Positions 63,761 to 64,000 of a stretch of 64,000 nucleotides of DNA are shown here, in pieces. Both the position numbers and the translations under genes were made by a program. Origin of the DNA: Desulfothermus okinawensis JCM 13304 (GTDB lineage: Bacteria; Desulfobacterota; Desulfovibrionia; Desulfovibrionales; Desulfothermaceae); the NCBI GenBank assembly GCA_001311565.1, contig BBBM01000010.1, forward strand, positions 16,806 to 80,805. The letters run 5' to 3'. The number at the start of each line of letters is the position of its first letter. Position 1 is the stretch's first letter. Under the pieces are notes generated by a model. It was not told where the DNA came from. It searched no databases and worked only from the letters and a program-made list of their open reading frames with translations.

Positions 63761-64000
63761 TTTTAGATCTTTAATTTTGCATTAGAGGGAAAAATAGATA
63801 TTCCTGAGTCAGGACAGGTAATTTTCATACAGGACTTTCAGAGACAAGTGGTTATAAAGGACTTTTTACATAATGATATTAGATTGTTATGATTTTATAG
63901 GTTGTAGAACCCAATTGTCATCTACATGGTTGAGTACGTCAGCTTGGAATTTGGTAGGTTCTGCTAATTGTCTGTGGGGTTTTTGGGTACCAGGTGGCCA
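63761..64000. other. 240 bases at the window edge without recognised features
   Basis: I see only a short open stretch (IDIPESGQVIFIQDF in one plus-strand frame) ending near 63892 and no recognisable gene. A feature may continue beyond the window. Confidence 0.4.

Overview
The window comes from an AT-rich, strictly anaerobic bacterium. It most resembles a sulfate reducer of the Desulfobacterota, probably close to Desulfovibrionales (an inference from gene content). The supporting genes are a tetraheme class III cytochrome c3, a TmcC/NarI-like membrane protein, an AhbA/B-like siroheme decarboxylase beside hemL, a monofunctional Ni-CO dehydrogenase, MetV, HypD/HypE, a DHH-type Mn pyrophosphatase, a SufC-SufB-only Fe-S operon and a selenocysteine tRNA. 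There is no rRNA operon, no CRISPR array and no intact insertion sequence.

Most genes are interrupted by +1/-1 frameshifts, usually at A/T runs of 7-8 and sometimes at short C or G runs. Essential genes (ftsH, cca, glmM, folP) are hit as often as any other, and joining the frames restores normal proteins. I therefore annotate one reconstructed CDS per gene and read the breaks as base-call errors; transcriptional slippage is the alternative.

Layout. 0.1-7.5 kb: NUDIX hydrolase, CCA-adding enzyme, two RluA pseudouridine synthases, CoaE, SufC-SufB, and a von Willebrand/OmpA envelope protein. 7.6-13.5 kb: a biotin operon (bioB, two hotdog proteins, SDR reductase, acyl carrier protein, ketosynthase, bioF, bioD) that looks like a private pimeloyl-making fatty-acid module. 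13.5-22.9 kb: Mn pyrophosphatase, DksA/TraR, NFACT/RqcH, MoaA, UPF0016, PhoH-YbeY, argF-argG-argH and selC. 23-29.1 kb: ftsH, folP, a hicBA toxin-antitoxin pair, glmM, galU and a LolA-like secreted protein. 29.2-31 kb: DsrE-like protein, MarR regulator, chalcone-isomerase-like protein. 31.2-33.3 kb: an operon of a NarI/TmcC-like membrane protein, an HdrC-like Fe-S protein and MetV.

33.4-45.6 kb is the most interesting part. An NhaD/ArsB-type permease is followed by a sequence matching the fluoride riboswitch aptamer. Behind it lie six genes of a group-4-hydrogenase-like membrane complex (HyfC, E, F, G, I, B order) and two tandem MutS-like ATPases. The 'hydrogenase' large subunit has lost three of its four Ni-binding cysteines, whereas the small-subunit Fe-S ligands and the ion-pumping Glu/Lys residues are kept. 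This fits an Ehr-type (energy-converting hydrogenase-related) complex, apparently under fluoride control.

45.6-50 kb (minus strand): AhbA/B-like protein, HemL, cytochrome c3, a Glu-rich coiled-coil protein, a small conserved-looking protein and a UbiE/MenG methyltransferase. 50.3-56.7 kb: GpsA, CO dehydrogenase with a clear sigma-70 promoter, ArgB, HypD and HypE. 56.7-63.5 kb: a hypothetical protein, M23 peptidase, DUF2333, TrmFO, a DUF89/ARMT1-like protein and a YfcH-type epimerase. The last 500 bases hold a G+C-richer, strongly structured stretch that looks like a non-coding RNA.
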